Assembly: GCA_039920305.1 (NCBI GenBank)
Contig: JBDSEA010000040.1
Coordinates: 1 to 16,922 of the forward strand
Direction of reading: 5' to 3'
Origin: DASRAJ01 sp039920305
GTDB lineage: Bacteria > Bacteroidota > Bacteroidia > Chitinophagales > UBA10324
DNA: 16,922 nt
The translations under genes were made by a program, and so were the position numbers. The notes beneath the pieces were generated by a model. The model was given only the letters and a program-made list of their open reading frames with translations. It was not told the origin of the DNA and ran no database searches. Positions 15,549 through 16,922 of this stretch are shown here, piece by piece. Numbering within the stretch: position 1 is the first letter of the stretch; every line of letters starts with the position of its first letter.

Positions 15549-16835
15549 ATGAACAAGATATTTTTTACGATTTATTTAATTTTTGTCTTCAATGAAGTAT
15601 TTGCTCAGCGTATTGAACCTGTCCCCGCTCAGGAGAGGGCAATTCTGATCACGGGCGCAACCATACACACTGGCAATGGGCAGCTTATAGAAAACGGCAC
15701 TGTAATTTTTGATAAAGGAATAATTATTTATGCCGGCCCATCGGCAAATGCAACGGCAGTGAATAACGGGAAAACGATTTCTGCTACGGGAAAACACATT
15801 TATCCCGGCATAATCGCAGCAAACACCTACGTAGGACTTAGCGAAATCGAAGCTGCACGTGCCACCAATGATTACAATGAAACAGGAGAATACAATCCCG
15901 GGATCCGGAGCCTGATAGCCTATAACACCGATTCAAAGGCTATCCCCACCATTCGATCCAATGGCATCCTGCTGGCTCAATCTGTTCCTCAGGGTAGTAT
16001 TATTTCCGGCACGTCATCGGTCATGCAGCTCGATGCATGGAACTGGGAAGATGCAGCTTACAAAGCTGATGATGGGATTCATATTATCTGGCCTTCTTTT
16101 TTCAAATTTGATTTTCATGATAACAGCGGCTCCCTGACATTGAATGAGGATTACGAAAAACAGGTGACACAGCTCCGCCAGTATTTTTCACTTGCAAAAT
16201 CTTACAATGATGCAACATCACATCTGCAGCGCAACATCAATTTTGAAGCAATGCAAGGGTTGTTTGACTCAAGCAAAACTTTATTTGTGCATTGTGATTA
16301 TGTGCGTGAGATCATCAATGCTGTTCACTTTGCAGGCAGCTTTAAAACACATTTAGTGATTACAGGCGGAAGAGATTCCTATTTGTGCACGGAGCTGCTT
16401 AAAGAAAAAAGTGTGGCGGTCATTCTGGGAAATATTCATTCACTTCCTGCAGGTGATGATGTGGAAATCAATATTCCTTTTCAAACTGCCGCGTTGTTAA
16501 ATAAAGCAGGAGTAATGTATTGCTTAAGTCTTGGAGGATTCTGGCAGCAAAGAAATCTTCCGTTTATCGCAGGCACCACCGTTGCATATGGAATAAGCAG
16601 GGAGGATGCATTAAAAAGCATCACCTCTTCAGCAGCTAACATCCTGCGGATTGATGACCGTACAGGAACTATTGAGGCAGGAAAAGATGCAAATATTATC
16701 ATCAGCGACGGTGACTTGCTCGATATGAAAACCAATAACATCACCCATGCTTTCATTCAGGGAAGAGAGATCAATCTTGACAATTCCCAAAAACAGCTCT
16801 ATGAAATTTACATGAAAAAGTATGGATTAAAGTAG
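15549..16835 (+). CDS. Exported amidohydrolase-like protein lacking the HxH metal site
   Basis: The 428-residue product has a signal peptide (MNKIFFTIYLIFVFNEVFAQ) and one amidohydrolase-type module. The N-terminal beta sandwich (AILITGATIHTGNGQLIENGTVIFDKG) and the C-terminal GTIEAGKDANIIISDGDLLD with its HAFIQGREI strand are family hallmarks. The H-x-H of the first barrel strand is N92-T-Y94 in YPGIIAANTYVG, and the late-strand Asp is missing (YCLSLGGFW, about 324-332). It is therefore probably not a conventional metal-dependent hydrolase. Conserved blocks AYNTDSKAIPTIRSNGILLAQ and SGTSSVMQLDAWNWEDA are strong, so the protein is under selection rather than decaying. Together with the upstream gene it may form a heteromeric complex in which it acts as a structural or binding subunit; this is inference. 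Confidence 0.87.
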   Translation: MNKIFFTIYLIFVFNEVFAQRIEPVPAQERAILITGATIHTGNGQLIENGTVIFDKGIIIYAGPSANATAVNNGKTISATGKHIYPGIIAANTYVGLSEIEAARATNDYNETGEYNPGIRSLIAYNTDSKAIPTIRSNGILLAQSVPQGSIISGTSSVMQLDAWNWEDAAYKADDGIHIIWPSFFKFDFHDNSGSLTLNEDYEKQVTQLRQYFSLAKSYNDATSHLQRNINFEAMQGLFDSSKTLFVHCDYVREIINAVHFAGSFKTHLVITGGRDSYLCTELLKEKSVAVILGNIHSLPAGDDVEINIPFQTAALLNKAGVMYCLSLGGFWQQRNLPFIAGTTVAYGISREDALKSITSSAANILRIDDRTGTIEAGKDANIIISDGDLLDMKTNNITHAFIQGREINLDNSQKQLYEIYMKKYGLK

Positions 16836-16922
16836 CATTCCAACACTGTAGGGGATATCTGGTTATTGAAGCTGCCTCATTTAAGCTTACCCGGAAATGA
16901 TAGGTTTCTGCATAATTTATCT

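Overview
The window looks like chromosome from an aerobic, free-living member of the Bacteroidota (Chitinophagia/Sphingobacteriia/Cytophagia-like). Three reading frames end in type IX secretion system (T9SS) type A sorting tails. Start codons generally lack a Shine-Dalgarno sequence. Two promoters carry the phylum's TAnnTTTG -7 element. The organism has a complete-length 2-oxoglutarate dehydrogenase E1 and a LutB-type lactate oxidation subunit, both suited to respiratory metabolism. No rRNA, tRNA, CRISPR array, transposase or integrase was seen.

Region 1 (1-5120) encodes cell-surface and secreted proteins. On the minus strand lie the N-terminal part of an outer-membrane beta-barrel protein, which runs off the left edge, and an 840-residue secreted BNR/Asp-box beta-propeller with a T9SS tail. 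Divergent from them on the plus strand are a short orphan T9SS sorting domain and, overlapping it by ATGA, a 499-residue secreted propeller-like protein with its own T9SS tail. Between this block and the next (about 5135-5270, minus strand) is a decayed copy of the N-terminal coding part of the 840-residue BNR protein, with frameshifts and two in-frame stops.

Region 2 (5294-7115) is a compact arsenic operon: arsR (As(III)-responsive repressor, with a palindrome over its own -7 box), arsM (arsenite S-adenosylmethionine methyltransferase with its three arsenic-binding cysteines), arsC (thioredoxin-type arsenate reductase), and the start of an aquaporin gene. The aquaporin start overlaps the arsC stop by ATGA, but the gene is cut off after about 19 recognisable codons. 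No arsenite efflux pump is present in the window. As written, the operon would reduce arsenate to arsenite and methylate it, having lost what was probably a channel.

Region 3 (7186-11651) holds central metabolism: lutB without lutA or lutC, and sucA without sucB.

Region 4 (11964-16835) holds a small stand-alone Hpt phosphotransfer protein and a two-gene operon of exported amidohydrolases. The first is a 1007-residue double-domain protein whose N-terminal domain has lost its metal ligands while the C-terminal one keeps them. The second is a 428-residue single-domain protein that has also lost its HxH motif. No clear rho-independent terminators were found.

The most noteworthy items are the truncated ars-linked aquaporin, the BNR pseudogene remnant, the candidate ArsR operator, and the amidohydrolase operon in which two of three domains look catalytically dead.
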